From the NCBI GenBank assembly GCA_038135065.1, contig JAYPWI010000035.1, positions 1 to 34,781 on the forward strand: 34,781 nucleotides of DNA, written 5' to 3'. The position numbers and the translations under genes are program-made. The notes below the pieces were generated by a model. The model did not search any database and was not told the DNA's origin. It was given only the letters and a program-made list of their open reading frames with translations. This DNA comes from JAYPWI01 sp038135065. Its GTDB lineage: Bacteria > Actinomycetota > Acidimicrobiia > Acidimicrobiales > Poriferisodalaceae. Numbering within the stretch: position 1 is the stretch's first letter; each line of letters starts with the position of its first letter. Below are positions 15,577 to 23,538 of this stretch, piece by piece.

Positions 15577-16803
15577 GTGACATCACCGCTCGAGGGGATT
15601 CGGGTCGTCGAGTTCGCCAACTTCGCCGCGGCACCGGCTGCCACGGCCATCATGGCCGACCTGGGGGCCGAGGTCATCAAGGTGGAGGCCATCGGTGGGG
15701 ACGCCATTCGGGGTCTGATGAAGCAGGTCAAGGTGGCCGAGGGTGAGCACAACCCCGACTACGCCTTCCAGTTCATCAACCGGGGCAAGCGATCGATCGA
15801 GCTCAACCTCGACGATCCGGCCGGGGTGGAGGTGGCCCACCGCTTGGTGGCCACCGCTGACGTGGTGATGACGAACCTGCTCAAGGAACGGCGGGTCCGC
15901 TTCAGCCTCGACGTGGACGACCTGTTCGCCATCAAGCCCGACCTGGTCATCGGCCTGCTGTCGGGCTACGGGGAGGAGGGCGAGGAACGGAACCGACCCG
16001 GGTACGACGTGACCGCCTTCTTCTCCCGCTCCGGCCTGTTCGGGGGGATGACCCCGCCAGGTGGATCTCCGCCCCACGCTCGACCCGGCCAGGGCGACCA
16101 CACCACGGCGATCGCCTTCTTCGGAGCCCTCATGACCGGCCTGTGGACCCGGGACCGGACCGGCGAAGGCCAGGTCGTGGAGTCCACCCTGCTGCGCACC
16201 GCCTCGTTCACCATCGGACTCGACCTGGCCAATGCCCTCATCGACGGTGAACCGGCCACCGAGCGGCCGAGGGAGCGTTCCATCTCGGCCATGCTCGAGG
16301 CCTACCAGTGCTCGGACGGTCGGTGGATCCAGTTCGCCATGCCCGACACGGGCGACGCGTGGCCCCGCTTCTGTGCCGCACTCGGGCGGGAGGACCTCGT
16401 CGAGCACGAGGACTACGCCACGGGACGCCTCCGCTATCGACACATGCCCCAGCTGCTCGACACCCTCGACGACACGGTGGGTTCCAAGCCCTTCGCCCAT
16501 TGGGCGGCCCGATTGGACGAACAACGGTGCATCTGGGCTCCCATCAACGACTCTGCCTCTGCCGTGCTGGATCCCCAGGTCCGGGCCACCGGGGCATTCG
16601 AGACCATCGACCACCCGGTGGTGGGATCCTTCGAGACGGTGGCTGCCCCCTTCCGCATGCCCACCCAGCCCGAGTTCGGTGTCCGGGGACCGGCCCCCGA
16701 TCGCGGCCAACACACCGGCGAGGTGCTGGCCGAGTTGGGGTACTCCACCGACGACACCGACCGCCTGGCCCGGGGCGGGGTGGTCAACGCCCCCGACGCA
16801 TGA
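15577..16803 (+). CDS. Class III CoA-transferase (CaiB/BaiF)
   Basis: A 408-residue single-domain CaiB/BaiF protein. It opens with LEGIRVVEFANFAAAPAATA and ADLGAEVIKVEA, then has NRGKRSIELNLDDPAG, the core features of the family. At the position aligned with the catalytic Asp of formyl-CoA transferase it has Arg207 (GQVVESTLLRTAS), so the classical mechanism may not apply; a CoA-ester isomerase or a divergent transferase is possible. GAGGAGGA (15565-15572) precedes the GTG start at normal spacing. It lies 36 bases after the P450 and overlaps the acyl-CoA dehydrogenase by 4 bases (ATGA), so the three are probably made together to activate and oxidise an organic acid. Confidence 0.9.
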   Translation: MTSPLEGIRVVEFANFAAAPAATAIMADLGAEVIKVEAIGGDAIRGLMKQVKVAEGEHNPDYAFQFINRGKRSIELNLDDPAGVEVAHRLVATADVVMTNLLKERRVRFSLDVDDLFAIKPDLVIGLLSGYGEEGEERNRPGYDVTAFFSRSGLFGGMTPPGGSPPHARPGQGDHTTAIAFFGALMTGLWTRDRTGEGQVVESTLLRTASFTIGLDLANALIDGEPATERPRERSISAMLEAYQCSDGRWIQFAMPDTGDAWPRFCAALGREDLVEHEDYATGRLRYRHMPQLLDTLDDTVGSKPFAHWAARLDEQRCIWAPINDSASAVLDPQVRATGAFETIDHPVVGSFETVAAPFRMPTQPEFGVRGPAPDRGQHTGEVLAELGYSTDDTDRLARGGVVNAPDA

Positions 16804-17924
16804 GCCCTCACCCGGTCGTCGAGGCGGCCCAGGCGTTCGCAGCCGACCACATCGAACCCCACGCGGCCGCCTGGGAGCGGGAGCGTCGCCTGCCCCGGGA
16901 GACGATCACGGCAGCCGCCGCAGTCGGCTTGTGCGGGCTGGTCGTCCCCGCCGAGTTGGGTGGTCAGGGCCTCGGTGTATCCGACACGGCCACCGTGTTG
17001 TCGACCCTGGCCGCGGCCGACATGGGCATCACCTTCGCCTTGGTGTGCCACAACAACCTGGCCGGAGCCATCGCCCGACGGGGCTCGGCCGATCAGCAGG
17101 ACCGCTACCTGGCCCCCATGATCTCGGGGGAGCTCCTGGGCGGGTTCCTGCTGACCGAGCCCGGTACGGGCAGCGACGCTGCGGCCATCACCACGACGGC
17201 CATCCCCGACGATGACGGCTACCTGCTGAACGGAGCCAAGGCGTGGGCCACCAACGGCACCCACGCCGATGTCCTCAGCACTTACGCGCAGACCCAGCCC
17301 GGCTCCGGGGCACGAGGCATCGGCGGATTCCTGGTCGACGCGACCCAGGAAGGTGTCGTGCGGGAACCGGGCTACGAGATGCTGGGCGCCCACTCCACGG
17401 GCACCGCCTCGTTCCGCTTCGAGGATGTCCGTCTGTCAACAGATCAGCTGATGGTCCCGCCCCCTGAGGCATTCAGGGCGGCCATGGAGGCCATCGACCT
17501 GGCCCGCGTCGTCGTGTCGGCCATGTGTGCGGGCATGCTGCGGCGGGGCCTCGACGAGGCCGTCGCGTATCTCGGCGAACGACACGCCTTCGGGCGCCCC
17601 CTGTCCGACCAACAGGGCCTGCGCTGGATGCTGGCCGACGTGGCCACCGATCTCGAGGCGGCCGATGCCCTGACCCAGCGGGCTGCAGGGGCCGTCGACG
17701 CCCGGGACCCCGGCGCAGCGGTGGCGGCCGCCCACGCCAAGAAGTTCTCGACGAGGGTCACCCTGGACGGCCTGTCCCAGTGCATGCAGGCCCTGGGAGC
17801 GAACGGGTTCCGGCAGGACCGACCCCTGGCCCGGCACCTGGCGGCGGCCAAGATGGCCCAGTACCTCGACGGCACCACCGAGATCCAGAACGTGGTGATC
17901 AGCCGCTCCCTGTTCGGACGCTGA
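16800..17924 (+). CDS. Acyl-CoA dehydrogenase
   Basis: A 374-residue FAD acyl-CoA dehydrogenase. Visible are GGFLLTEPGTGSDAAA (near residue 115), which contacts FAD and substrate, the RHAFGRPLSDQQ signature in the C-terminal helical domain, and the closing YLDGTTEIQN. In most family members that last motif is YEGT with Glu as the catalytic base; here it is Asp357, a conservative but notable change. The ATG overlaps the CoA-transferase stop by 4 bases. The two together would desaturate the acyl-CoA formed upstream. The 3' end overlaps the convergent permease gene by 26 bases, so the last eight codons and the stop are read on both strands. Confidence 0.91.
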   Translation: MSPHPVVEAAQAFAADHIEPHAAAWERERRLPRETITAAAAVGLCGLVVPAELGGQGLGVSDTATVLSTLAAADMGITFALVCHNNLAGAIARRGSADQQDRYLAPMISGELLGGFLLTEPGTGSDAAAITTTAIPDDDGYLLNGAKAWATNGTHADVLSTYAQTQPGSGARGIGGFLVDATQEGVVREPGYEMLGAHSTGTASFRFEDVRLSTDQLMVPPPEAFRAAMEAIDLARVVVSAMCAGMLRRGLDEAVAYLGERHAFGRPLSDQQGLRWMLADVATDLEAADALTQRAAGAVDARDPGAAVAAAHAKKFSTRVTLDGLSQCMQALGANGFRQDRPLARHLAAAKMAQYLDGTTEIQNVVISRSLFGR

Positions 17925-18999
17925 CCCGGCCGGTCCCCCAGCGGGCCCGCAGTGCGACGACCACCGACGGCACCACGACGATCCCGCTGATGGTGGCCGC
18001 CAACATCGACGCCGAGCCACGGAGGTCCTCCACCACGGCGAAGGTGCTGACCACCTCGACGGTGGCCAGGGCGGCCACTGCCCCTACGAGGGCCCGCTCA
18101 TCGACGCGCGAGGCCACCCACGCCCCGAGGGGAGCGCCCCACATGACGACGGGCAGCGCGGCCAGCCACATGGCCACCACATCAGCCCGGGCGCTGGGAA
18201 GGCCCACCGGGTCACCACCCACCGCCACCACCCGATCGCCCACCACGACCACGTCGAGCTGACCATCGATCAATCCCACGACGACCAGGCCCACCACCGA
18301 CACCGTGGCCATGACGGCCACGGAGGTGGGCAGGGCCCGGCGCACGTCGACCCCCAGCACGACGACCAAGACCACGAACACGGCGAGGTTGGCCCCCGTC
18401 CCGGCCACCGCCGACAACACGCCACCCACCAGGGCGGCTGCGCCGACCGCCAGGCGACCCGCCGTCCCCCACGGGACCTCGACCTGGGTACCCGGGTGCC
18501 GGAGTCGCCCCACCATGAACAGGGCGACCGTACTCAGGGCGACGGTGACGGCGGCCTTCACCCAGGCGGTGGCGAACAGGGGCGGCCACAGGGCCGCACC
18601 GGGGTCACCCATCAACCACAGGCCCGCCACCAGCCCGGCCACCGAACTGGGCACGGCAACCCGGAGCGCGGGTCCGTGCAATCGACCTCCCCGGGCCACC
18701 ACGCTCAGCACGGCCATCGTCATCCCCACCGCCTGCACCGACAGGCCGAAGGTGCGGGCCAGGGGGGCGGGCACCTCCAGGACCTTGGTCAGGACCGGGA
18801 AGGCCACCGCCCCTCCCCCCAGCGGAGTCGATCCCGACAAGAAACTGCCCCCGGCCATGGTGAGGGCGGCCTCCCATTGACCGAACACCCGCACCCACAT
18901 GGCACCTGCGGTCACCGCAGCAGCCCACAGCACACAGCCCCCGGTCGGCAGCGCCCACCATCGCCTCGACCACGAGAACGATGCACCGAGCCCACTCAC
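17899..18999 (-). CDS. TauE/SafE family membrane permease
   Basis: A 366-residue hydrophobic protein with about 8-9 membrane segments. The first third has SFLSGSTPLGGGAVAFPVL, and the second half repeats the pattern with GGVLSAVAGTGANLAVFV, the two inverted halves typical of the TauE/SafE (sulfite/organic anion exporter) family. The substrate could be an organic anion, a sulfonate or sulfite; the position next to homogentisate dioxygenase and the acyl-CoA operon suggests an organic acid. The GTG start at 18999 is 7 bases after TACGGT, so the message is probably leaderless. It is divergent from the dioxygenase gene, with only 47 bases between the two starts, and its end overlaps the acyl-CoA dehydrogenase. 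Confidence 0.85.
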   Translation of the reverse strand: MSGLGASFSWSRRWWALPTGGCVLWAAAVTAGAMWVRVFGQWEAALTMAGGSFLSGSTPLGGGAVAFPVLTKVLEVPAPLARTFGLSVQAVGMTMAVLSVVARGGRLHGPALRVAVPSSVAGLVAGLWLMGDPGAALWPPLFATAWVKAAVTVALSTVALFMVGRLRHPGTQVEVPWGTAGRLAVGAAALVGGVLSAVAGTGANLAVFVVLVVVLGVDVRRALPTSVAVMATVSVVGLVVVGLIDGQLDVVVVGDRVVAVGGDPVGLPSARADVVAMWLAALPVVMWGAPLGAWVASRVDERALVGAVAALATVEVVSTFAVVEDLRGSASMLAATISGIVVVPSVVVALRARWGTGRVSVRTGSG

Positions 19000-19006
19000 G
19001 AAGCCG

Positions 19007-19012
19007 ACCGTA
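19007..19012 (-). promoter_or_regulatory. -10 element, TauE/SafE permease (leaderless)
   Basis: TACGGT ends 7 bases before the GTG at 18999; third occurrence of this hexamer at this position relative to a start. Confidence 0.5.
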
Positions 19013-19034
19013 GGCCGCCGTGCTGCGCCTGTCC

Positions 19035-19040
19035 TAGCAT
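19035..19040 (+). promoter_or_regulatory. -10 element, hmgA (leaderless)
   Basis: TAGCAT ends 6 bases before the hmgA ATG at 19047; no Shine-Dalgarno. Confidence 0.55.
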
Positions 19041-19046
19041 CCGCCT

Positions 19047-20354
19047 ATGGCCGAGTTGCATTACCTGACCGGGTTCGGCAACGAGCATGCGACCGAAGCC
19101 GAGCCCGGCGTCCTTCCCATCGGGCAGAACTCGCCCCAGCAGGTGACCGGGGGCTATTTCACCGAGCAGTTGACCGGCACCGCGTTCACCGCGCCCCGCC
19201 ACGAGCATCGGCGGTCGTGGCTGTACCGGCGGCGGCCGTCGGTCCGTCACCTCAACGATCCGCGCCCCATCGACCGTGGCGGGTGGCGCAGCGGGCCTGA
19301 CGATGCCGGACCACTTCCCCCACGGCAGCTGCGCTGGAGCCCCCTGCCGGGTGCCGCCGACGGCGCCCCGACCGACTTCGTGGACGGGGTATCCACCGCA
19401 GCCACCAACGGTGACGTTGCCATGCAGAGCGGGGGTGCCCTGCACCACTTCGCGGCCAATCGATCGATGGGCGATCGGGTGTTCGTGAACACCGACGGGG
19501 AACTGGTCTTCCTGCCCTATGCGGGGACCGTGGTGCTGCGCACCGAGATGGGTCGGCTCGAGGTACCCGTCGGTCACATGGCCGTGGTGCCCCGGGGGGT
19601 GAAGTTCAGCGTCGACGTGGGCGCTGGGGACGGTGAGATCAGGGGGTACCTGTGCGAGAACTACGGTGCCGCCTTCGATCTGCCGGCCCCGGGCCCGGTG
19701 GGGGTCGGCGCCCTCGCCCTCACCAGGGACTTCGAGTACCCCACTGCAGCCTTCGACCCCGATGATCGCCCCCATACGGTGGTGGCCAAGATCGACGGCT
19801 GGCTGTACGAACAGGAACTCCCCCACTCCCCTCTCGACGTGGTGGCCTGGCACGGCAACCTGGCCCCCTACCGCTACGAACTGCGTCGCTACTGCGCGAT
19901 CGGTCCGGTGGTGTTCGATCACCCCGACCCATCTATCTGGACCCTGATGACCTCGGCGTCGGAGCGTCCGGGCACGGCAAACATGGACCTGATCCTGTTC
20001 CGTGAGCAGTGGCGGGTGGCCGAGCACACCTTCCGGCCGCCCTGGTACCACTCGAACGTCATGTCCGAACTGATGGGCCTCATCGAGGGGGTGTACGACG
20101 CCCGCAAGGGGGGCTTCTCTCCGGGCGGACTCAGCCTCCACAACTCCTTCATGCCCCACGGGCCCGACGCGACCACCTACCAGACCGCCTCCACGGTCGA
20201 TCTGGAGCCCGTCATGTCGCCCCCGGCCCTGGCCGTGATGTGGGAGTCGCGCTACCGCTGGCGGCCCACGGCCTGGGCGCTCGGGTTGGCTGCCTTGCAA
20301 GGTGACTACGGCACCACTGCCTGGGCGGGTGTCGGGCCCGAGCTGACCAGCTGA
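19047..20354 (+). CDS. hmgA: Homogentisate 1,2-dioxygenase
   Basis: A 435-residue Fe(II) dioxygenase that opens the ring of homogentisate to 4-maleylacetoacetate in tyrosine/phenylalanine catabolism. Family sequence begins at once (YLTGFGNEHATEAEPGVLPIG). The iron ligands known from the human enzyme fall at the same numbers here: His335 and Glu341 in PPWYHSNVMSELMG and His371 in FMPHGPD. Length equals the family's. The ATG is 6 bases after TAGCAT without a Shine-Dalgarno sequence. No maleylacetoacetate isomerase or fumarylacetoacetase is beside it, so the rest of the pathway must lie elsewhere. It is divergent from the TauE/SafE permease and convergent with the luciferase-like gene. Confidence 0.96.
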   Translation: MAELHYLTGFGNEHATEAEPGVLPIGQNSPQQVTGGYFTEQLTGTAFTAPRHEHRRSWLYRRRPSVRHLNDPRPIDRGGWRSGPDDAGPLPPRQLRWSPLPGAADGAPTDFVDGVSTAATNGDVAMQSGGALHHFAANRSMGDRVFVNTDGELVFLPYAGTVVLRTEMGRLEVPVGHMAVVPRGVKFSVDVGAGDGEIRGYLCENYGAAFDLPAPGPVGVGALALTRDFEYPTAAFDPDDRPHTVVAKIDGWLYEQELPHSPLDVVAWHGNLAPYRYELRRYCAIGPVVFDHPDPSIWTLMTSASERPGTANMDLILFREQWRVAEHTFRPPWYHSNVMSELMGLIEGVYDARKGGFSPGGLSLHNSFMPHGPDATTYQTASTVDLEPVMSPPALAVMWESRYRWRPTAWALGLAALQGDYGTTAWAGVGPELTS

Positions 20355-20376
20355 GCCCGGACTGCCCGGCTGAGAG

Positions 20377-21222
20377 TCACCCGGCTCGTTCGATGGCGCC
20401 GGCCAGGCGTTCGATCTCGGCGCCGCGATAAGGGCCCCGCATCGAGAAGATGACGAGGTCCACCCCTGCCGCGAAGAAGGGCTGGGCTTCGGCCACCAGG
20501 GCGTCCACGTCGGAGTCGACCGAGAAGGCCAGGTGGATGGATCGTTCGATCTCGGTGTGGTCCCGGCCGACCGCCTCGCAGTGGCCCTGCAGCACCTCGT
20601 CGAGTTCTCGGAAGGCATCGACCGAGGGTGGGAAGGTCATGTCCCAGTGGTCGGCGAAGCGGGCCGCCGTGCGCAGGGTGCGCCGTCGACCCTTGCCCCC
20701 GATGACGATGGGGGGCCGGGGCTGCTGCACGGACTTGGGCTCACAGCGGGCGTCGACGAGTTGGTAGTACCTCCCGTCGAAGGTGGTGAACTCGTTCTCG
20801 AGCAGGGACACCACCACCTCGACCCCCTCCTCGAAGCGGTCACTGCGCTCGGCCAGGGTGCCCAGTGCGATGCCGTAGGCGTTCGACTCGGGTTCCATCC
20901 ACCCCGCTCCCAACCCCAGCTGCAGCCGACCCCCCGAGATGTGGTCCACGGTGGCCGCCATGTTGGCCGTGACCGCCGGGTGCCGGTAGTGCATCCCGTT
21001 GACCATCGACCCGATCTTCAGCCGGGTGGTGGCCTGGGCCAGAGCAGCCAGCATGGTCCAGCCCTCGAGACAGGTGCCGTCGAGAGGTTCGGTGAGGGGG
21101 TAGAAGTGGTCGAAGTTCCATGCCGAGTCGATGACATCGGTCTGGTCGGCCACCCTCCACGTGTCGAGGAAGTCGGCCCAGCTGCCGTGCTGGGGTGGGG
21201 TCTTGATGCCGTAGCGGCCCAT
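20377..21222 (-). CDS. Luciferase-like (LLM, probably F420-dependent) oxidoreductase, coupled to ligC
   Basis: A 281-residue TIM-barrel flavoenzyme of the bacterial luciferase family. Typical segments are AWNFDHFYPL (near residue 39), ATTRLKIGSMVNGMHYRHPA, the GGRLQLGLGAGWMEPE strand-loop, and PIVIGGKGRRRTLRTAA. It looks like the actinobacterial class that uses F420 rather than FMN, but the cofactor cannot be proved from sequence. The ATG at 21222 shares its first base with the ligC stop (TGATG), and AGGAG lies upstream inside ligC, so the two are translationally coupled. That strongly suggests a role tied to protocatechuate 4,5-cleavage, perhaps an entry reaction giving protocatechuate. The reaction is unknown. 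Confidence 0.87.
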   Translation of the reverse strand: MGRYGIKTPPQHGSWADFLDTWRVADQTDVIDSAWNFDHFYPLTEPLDGTCLEGWTMLAALAQATTRLKIGSMVNGMHYRHPAVTANMAATVDHISGGRLQLGLGAGWMEPESNAYGIALGTLAERSDRFEEGVEVVVSLLENEFTTFDGRYYQLVDARCEPKSVQQPRPPIVIGGKGRRRTLRTAARFADHWDMTFPPSVDAFRELDEVLQGHCEAVGRDHTEIERSIHLAFSVDSDVDALVAEAQPFFAAGVDLVIFSMRGPYRGAEIERLAGAIERAG

Positions 21223-22157
21223 CAGAGGCTCCTCTCGAGCATGTCCAGGGTGATCATCGCGTCGAGGCACTGGGCTACCGAGGCGTTGGGCTCGCGCCCC
21301 TGCTCGATGGCAGCCACGAACTCCCGGTCCTGTAGCTCGATGCCGTCGTCGGACTCGGCCACCCCGCTGAGGTCCACCGGGTTGTCGTATCCGTCGACCA
21401 GGTCGTCATAGCGGGCGATGTAGGTGCCGTTGTCGCAGATGTAGCGGAAGAAGGTGCCCAGGGGACCGTCGTTGTTGAACGACAGGGACAGGGTGCACAG
21501 GGGTCCCGACGGCACCCGCATCCCCACCGTCATGTCCATCGCGATGCCCAGCTCGGGATGCGGCGGGCCCTGCTGGGCCCACCCCTGAGTGACCCGTTCA
21601 CCGGTCTGGTACTGGAAGAGGTCCACGGTGTGACAGGCGTGGTGCCACAGCAGGTGGTCGGTCCAGGTCCGGGGCTTGCCCAGGGCGTTCTTGTTCTCCC
21701 GCCGGAAGAAGTACGTCTCGACCACGAGGTGTTGCAGGGTCAGATCACCGGCCGCCATCCGCTGGTTGATCCACTGGTGGCTGGGGTTGAACCGGCGGGT
21801 GTGGCACACCATGGCCGTCAACCCCGTCTCCTGTTGGACCCGCACCACCTCCTCGCTGTCGGCCAGGCTCTCGGCCATGGGGATCTCGACCAGCACGTGA
21901 CGCCCGGCTCGCATCGCATCGATGGCCTGGGTGGCGTGGAGCGGGGTCGGGGTGGCCAGGATCACGGCATCGGCCTCGATTCCGAGGGCCTCGGCGTAAT
22001 CGACGGTCCAGGTGGGGATGGCGAACTCGTTGGCGAAGGCCTCGGTGTCGGCCGGGTCGCCACCGGCCAACCCCACGACCTCGACCCCGTCGATCCGCTG
22101 CAACCCCGTCGCATGGCGTCGGGCGATGGCCCCTTCGCCGGCCAGCACGATCTTCAT
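21222..22157 (-). CDS. ligC: 4-Carboxy-2-hydroxymuconate-6-semialdehyde dehydrogenase
   Basis: A 311-residue Gfo/Idh/MocA-family dehydrogenase that closely follows LigC of Sphingobium SYK-6. It oxidises the ring-opened semialdehyde, as its hemiacetal, to 2-pyrone-4,6-dicarboxylate with NAD(P). Shared stretches are HTRRFNPSHQ (119-128), YFFRREN, WTDHLLWHHACHTVDLFQYQ (165-184), HPELGIAMDM, LSLSFNNDGPLGTFFRYICD and GIELQDREF. The N-terminus has GEGAIA in place of the usual GxGxxG. The ATG at 22157 is preceded by GAGGAGG. A -10-like TACGAT (complement of 22200-22205) places the transcription start near 22193. It is divergent from ligA and coupled to the luciferase-like gene. Confidence 0.95.
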   Translation of the reverse strand: MKIVLAGEGAIARRHATGLQRIDGVEVVGLAGGDPADTEAFANEFAIPTWTVDYAEALGIEADAVILATPTPLHATQAIDAMRAGRHVLVEIPMAESLADSEEVVRVQQETGLTAMVCHTRRFNPSHQWINQRMAAGDLTLQHLVVETYFFRRENKNALGKPRTWTDHLLWHHACHTVDLFQYQTGERVTQGWAQQGPPHPELGIAMDMTVGMRVPSGPLCTLSLSFNNDGPLGTFFRYICDNGTYIARYDDLVDGYDNPVDLSGVAESDDGIELQDREFVAAIEQGREPNASVAQCLDAMITLDMLERSL

Positions 22158-22199
22158 GACACGCCTCCTCGGTCGCTCCCACCGTCAGGACCCTGTGGG

Positions 22200-22205
22200 A
22201 TCGTA
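22200..22205 (-). promoter_or_regulatory. -10 element, ligC operon
   Basis: TACGAT on the minus strand, 43 bases before the ligC ATG, gives a leader of about 36 bases containing GAGGAGG. The palindrome at 22224-22239 would cover the -35 region of this promoter. Confidence 0.4.
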
Positions 22206-22223
22206 GGGCGACCGGTGCCCCCA

Positions 22224-22239
22224 TGCGATAGACATCGCA
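22224..22239. promoter_or_regulatory. 16-bp palindrome, candidate operator between ligC and ligA
   Basis: TGCGATAGACATCGCA: two perfect 6-bp arms (TGCGAT/ATCGCA) around AGAC. It is the only such element I found in an intergenic region of this window. Placed 25 bases before ligA and over the -35 region of ligC, it could bind a dimeric regulator controlling both directions. The regulator itself is not in the window. Confidence 0.45.
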
Positions 22240-22264
22240 CAACGGCAGGAAGGCGGGCCCGAAC

Positions 22265-22648
22265 ATGGAGCGGGACTACGACGACATTCCCGGCACCTAT
22301 GTGTTCGACGGGCGGCGATCTCGGCAGGGGTACGCCCTCAACATGTTCTGCATGAGCCTGAACGACGCCGCCCACCGGGAGGAGTTCACCAGCGACGAGG
22401 CCGGGTACCTCGACCGATTCGACCTCACCGACGAGCAACGCACGGCCGTGCTCGAGCGACAGTGGCTCCGCCTGCTCCAACTGGGGGGCAACATCTACTA
22501 CACCTTCAAGCTGGCCGCCCTCGACGGGCTGACCATGCAGGACATCGGGGGGGCCATGTCGGGGATGACCACGGCAGAGTTCAGCGACATGATGATCGGG
22601 GGCGGGCGCTCCATCGAGGGCAACCGTCACCGGGGGGCCTCGGCATGA
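22265..22648 (+). CDS. ligA: Protocatechuate 4,5-dioxygenase, alpha (small) subunit
   Basis: A 127-residue all-helical LigA protein. The opening DIPGTYVFDGRRSRQGYALN, then NMFCMSLNDAAHREEF, the EAGYLDRFDLT segment and the closing GAMSGMTTAEF and MMIGGGRS match the small subunit of SYK-6 LigAB, which closes over the active site of the large subunit. It has no catalytic iron of its own. AGGAAGG is 12 bases before the ATG, rather far, so translation efficiency is uncertain. It overlaps ligB by 4 bases (ATGA), which fits 1:1 subunit production. A perfect 16-bp palindrome lies 25 bases upstream of the start, between this gene and ligC. Confidence 0.95.
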   Translation: MERDYDDIPGTYVFDGRRSRQGYALNMFCMSLNDAAHREEFTSDEAGYLDRFDLTDEQRTAVLERQWLRLLQLGGNIYYTFKLAALDGLTMQDIGGAMSGMTTAEFSDMMIGGGRSIEGNRHRGASA

Positions 22649-23499
22649 GAATCGTCGGAGGGGTCGGCACCTCCCACGTGCCCGCAGTGGGTGCCGCCAT
22701 CGACCTGGGTCGGCAGGAGGAGCCCTACTGGGCCCCCTACTTCGAGAAGATCCAGCCAGCCAGGGACTGGGTGGCCGGCCACGCCCCTGACGTGTGCGTG
22801 GTGGTCTACAACGACCACGCCTCCGCCTTTTCTCTGCAGCTGGTCCCCACCTTCGCCCTGGGGGTTGGTGCCCGCTTCGAGCCGGCCGACGAGGGGTACG
22901 GTCCCCGCCCCGTACCGACCGTGGAGGGGCACCCTGAGCTGGCCTGGCACCTGGCCGAGTCACTGATCCTGGACGAGTTCGACATCACCATCGTCAACGA
23001 GATGGCCGTCGACCACGGCCTCACCGTTCCCCTGTCGATCCTGTTCGGGCAGCCCGAGGCGTGGCCCTGCAAGGTCATCCCCCTGTGCGTGAACGTGGTC
23101 CAGTACCCGCCCCCCACCGGTCGCCGATGCCACGAACTCGGGCGAGCCATTCGCCGTGCCCTGGACTCCTACGCCGGGACCGATGCCGACGACCTGACGG
23201 TGGCCGTGGTGGGAACGGGCGGCATGTCCCACCAGCTGCAAGGGGAACGAGCCGGGCTGGTCAACCCCGACTTCGACGCAGCCTTCCTCGATGCGTTGGT
23301 GGCCGATCCCGACACCTCCCGGATGCGACCCCACAGCGAGTACCTGCGGGAGGCCGGGTCGGAGGGCATCGAGTTGGTGATGTGGTTCGTGATGCGAGGG
23401 GCCTTGGGCGACGAGGTGCGCGAGGTGTACCGCCAGTACCACGTGCCCACCTCCAACACCGGTAACGGGTTGATCGTCCTGGAGCCGGTGGACGGCTGA
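22645..23499 (+). CDS. ligB: Protocatechuate 4,5-dioxygenase, beta (catalytic) subunit
   Basis: A 284-residue type II extradiol dioxygenase subunit. Iron ligands by comparison with SYK-6 LigB are His11 (TSHVP), His58 (YNDHASAF) and Glu243 (GSEGIELVMW). Catalytic histidines are His124 (VDHGLTVPL) and His196 (GTGGMSHQLQG). The enzyme opens protocatechuate between C4 and C5 to 4-carboxy-2-hydroxymuconate-6-semialdehyde. Other near-identical stretches are RPVPTVEGHPELAWHLAESL and EEPYWAPYF. The frame is open upstream inside ligA; the ATG at 22645, which overlaps the ligA stop, gives the family N-terminus. It is slightly shorter at the C-terminus than LigB of SYK-6. Confidence 0.96.
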   Translation: MRIVGGVGTSHVPAVGAAIDLGRQEEPYWAPYFEKIQPARDWVAGHAPDVCVVVYNDHASAFSLQLVPTFALGVGARFEPADEGYGPRPVPTVEGHPELAWHLAESLILDEFDITIVNEMAVDHGLTVPLSILFGQPEAWPCKVIPLCVNVVQYPPPTGRRCHELGRAIRRALDSYAGTDADDLTVAVVGTGGMSHQLQGERAGLVNPDFDAAFLDALVADPDTSRMRPHSEYLREAGSEGIELVMWFVMRGALGDEVREVYRQYHVPTSNTGNGLIVLEPVDG

Positions 23500-23526
23500 T
23501 CGCCCTCGTCGGACGGCAGGCCCTGT

Positions 23527-23532
23527 CAGACT
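23527..23532 (+). promoter_or_regulatory. -10 element, luciferase-like gene (leaderless)
   Basis: CAGACT ends 6 bases before the ATG at 23539. The first base departs from TANNNT, but the same hexamer and spacing recur at 32162. Confidence 0.4.
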
Positions 23533-23538
23533 GCCTCC

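Noticed and set aside
18996..20618. A 540-codon open frame on the minus strand
   Set aside because: It is antisense to hmgA, whose iron ligands and full length are unmistakable. No motif is visible in the antisense product.
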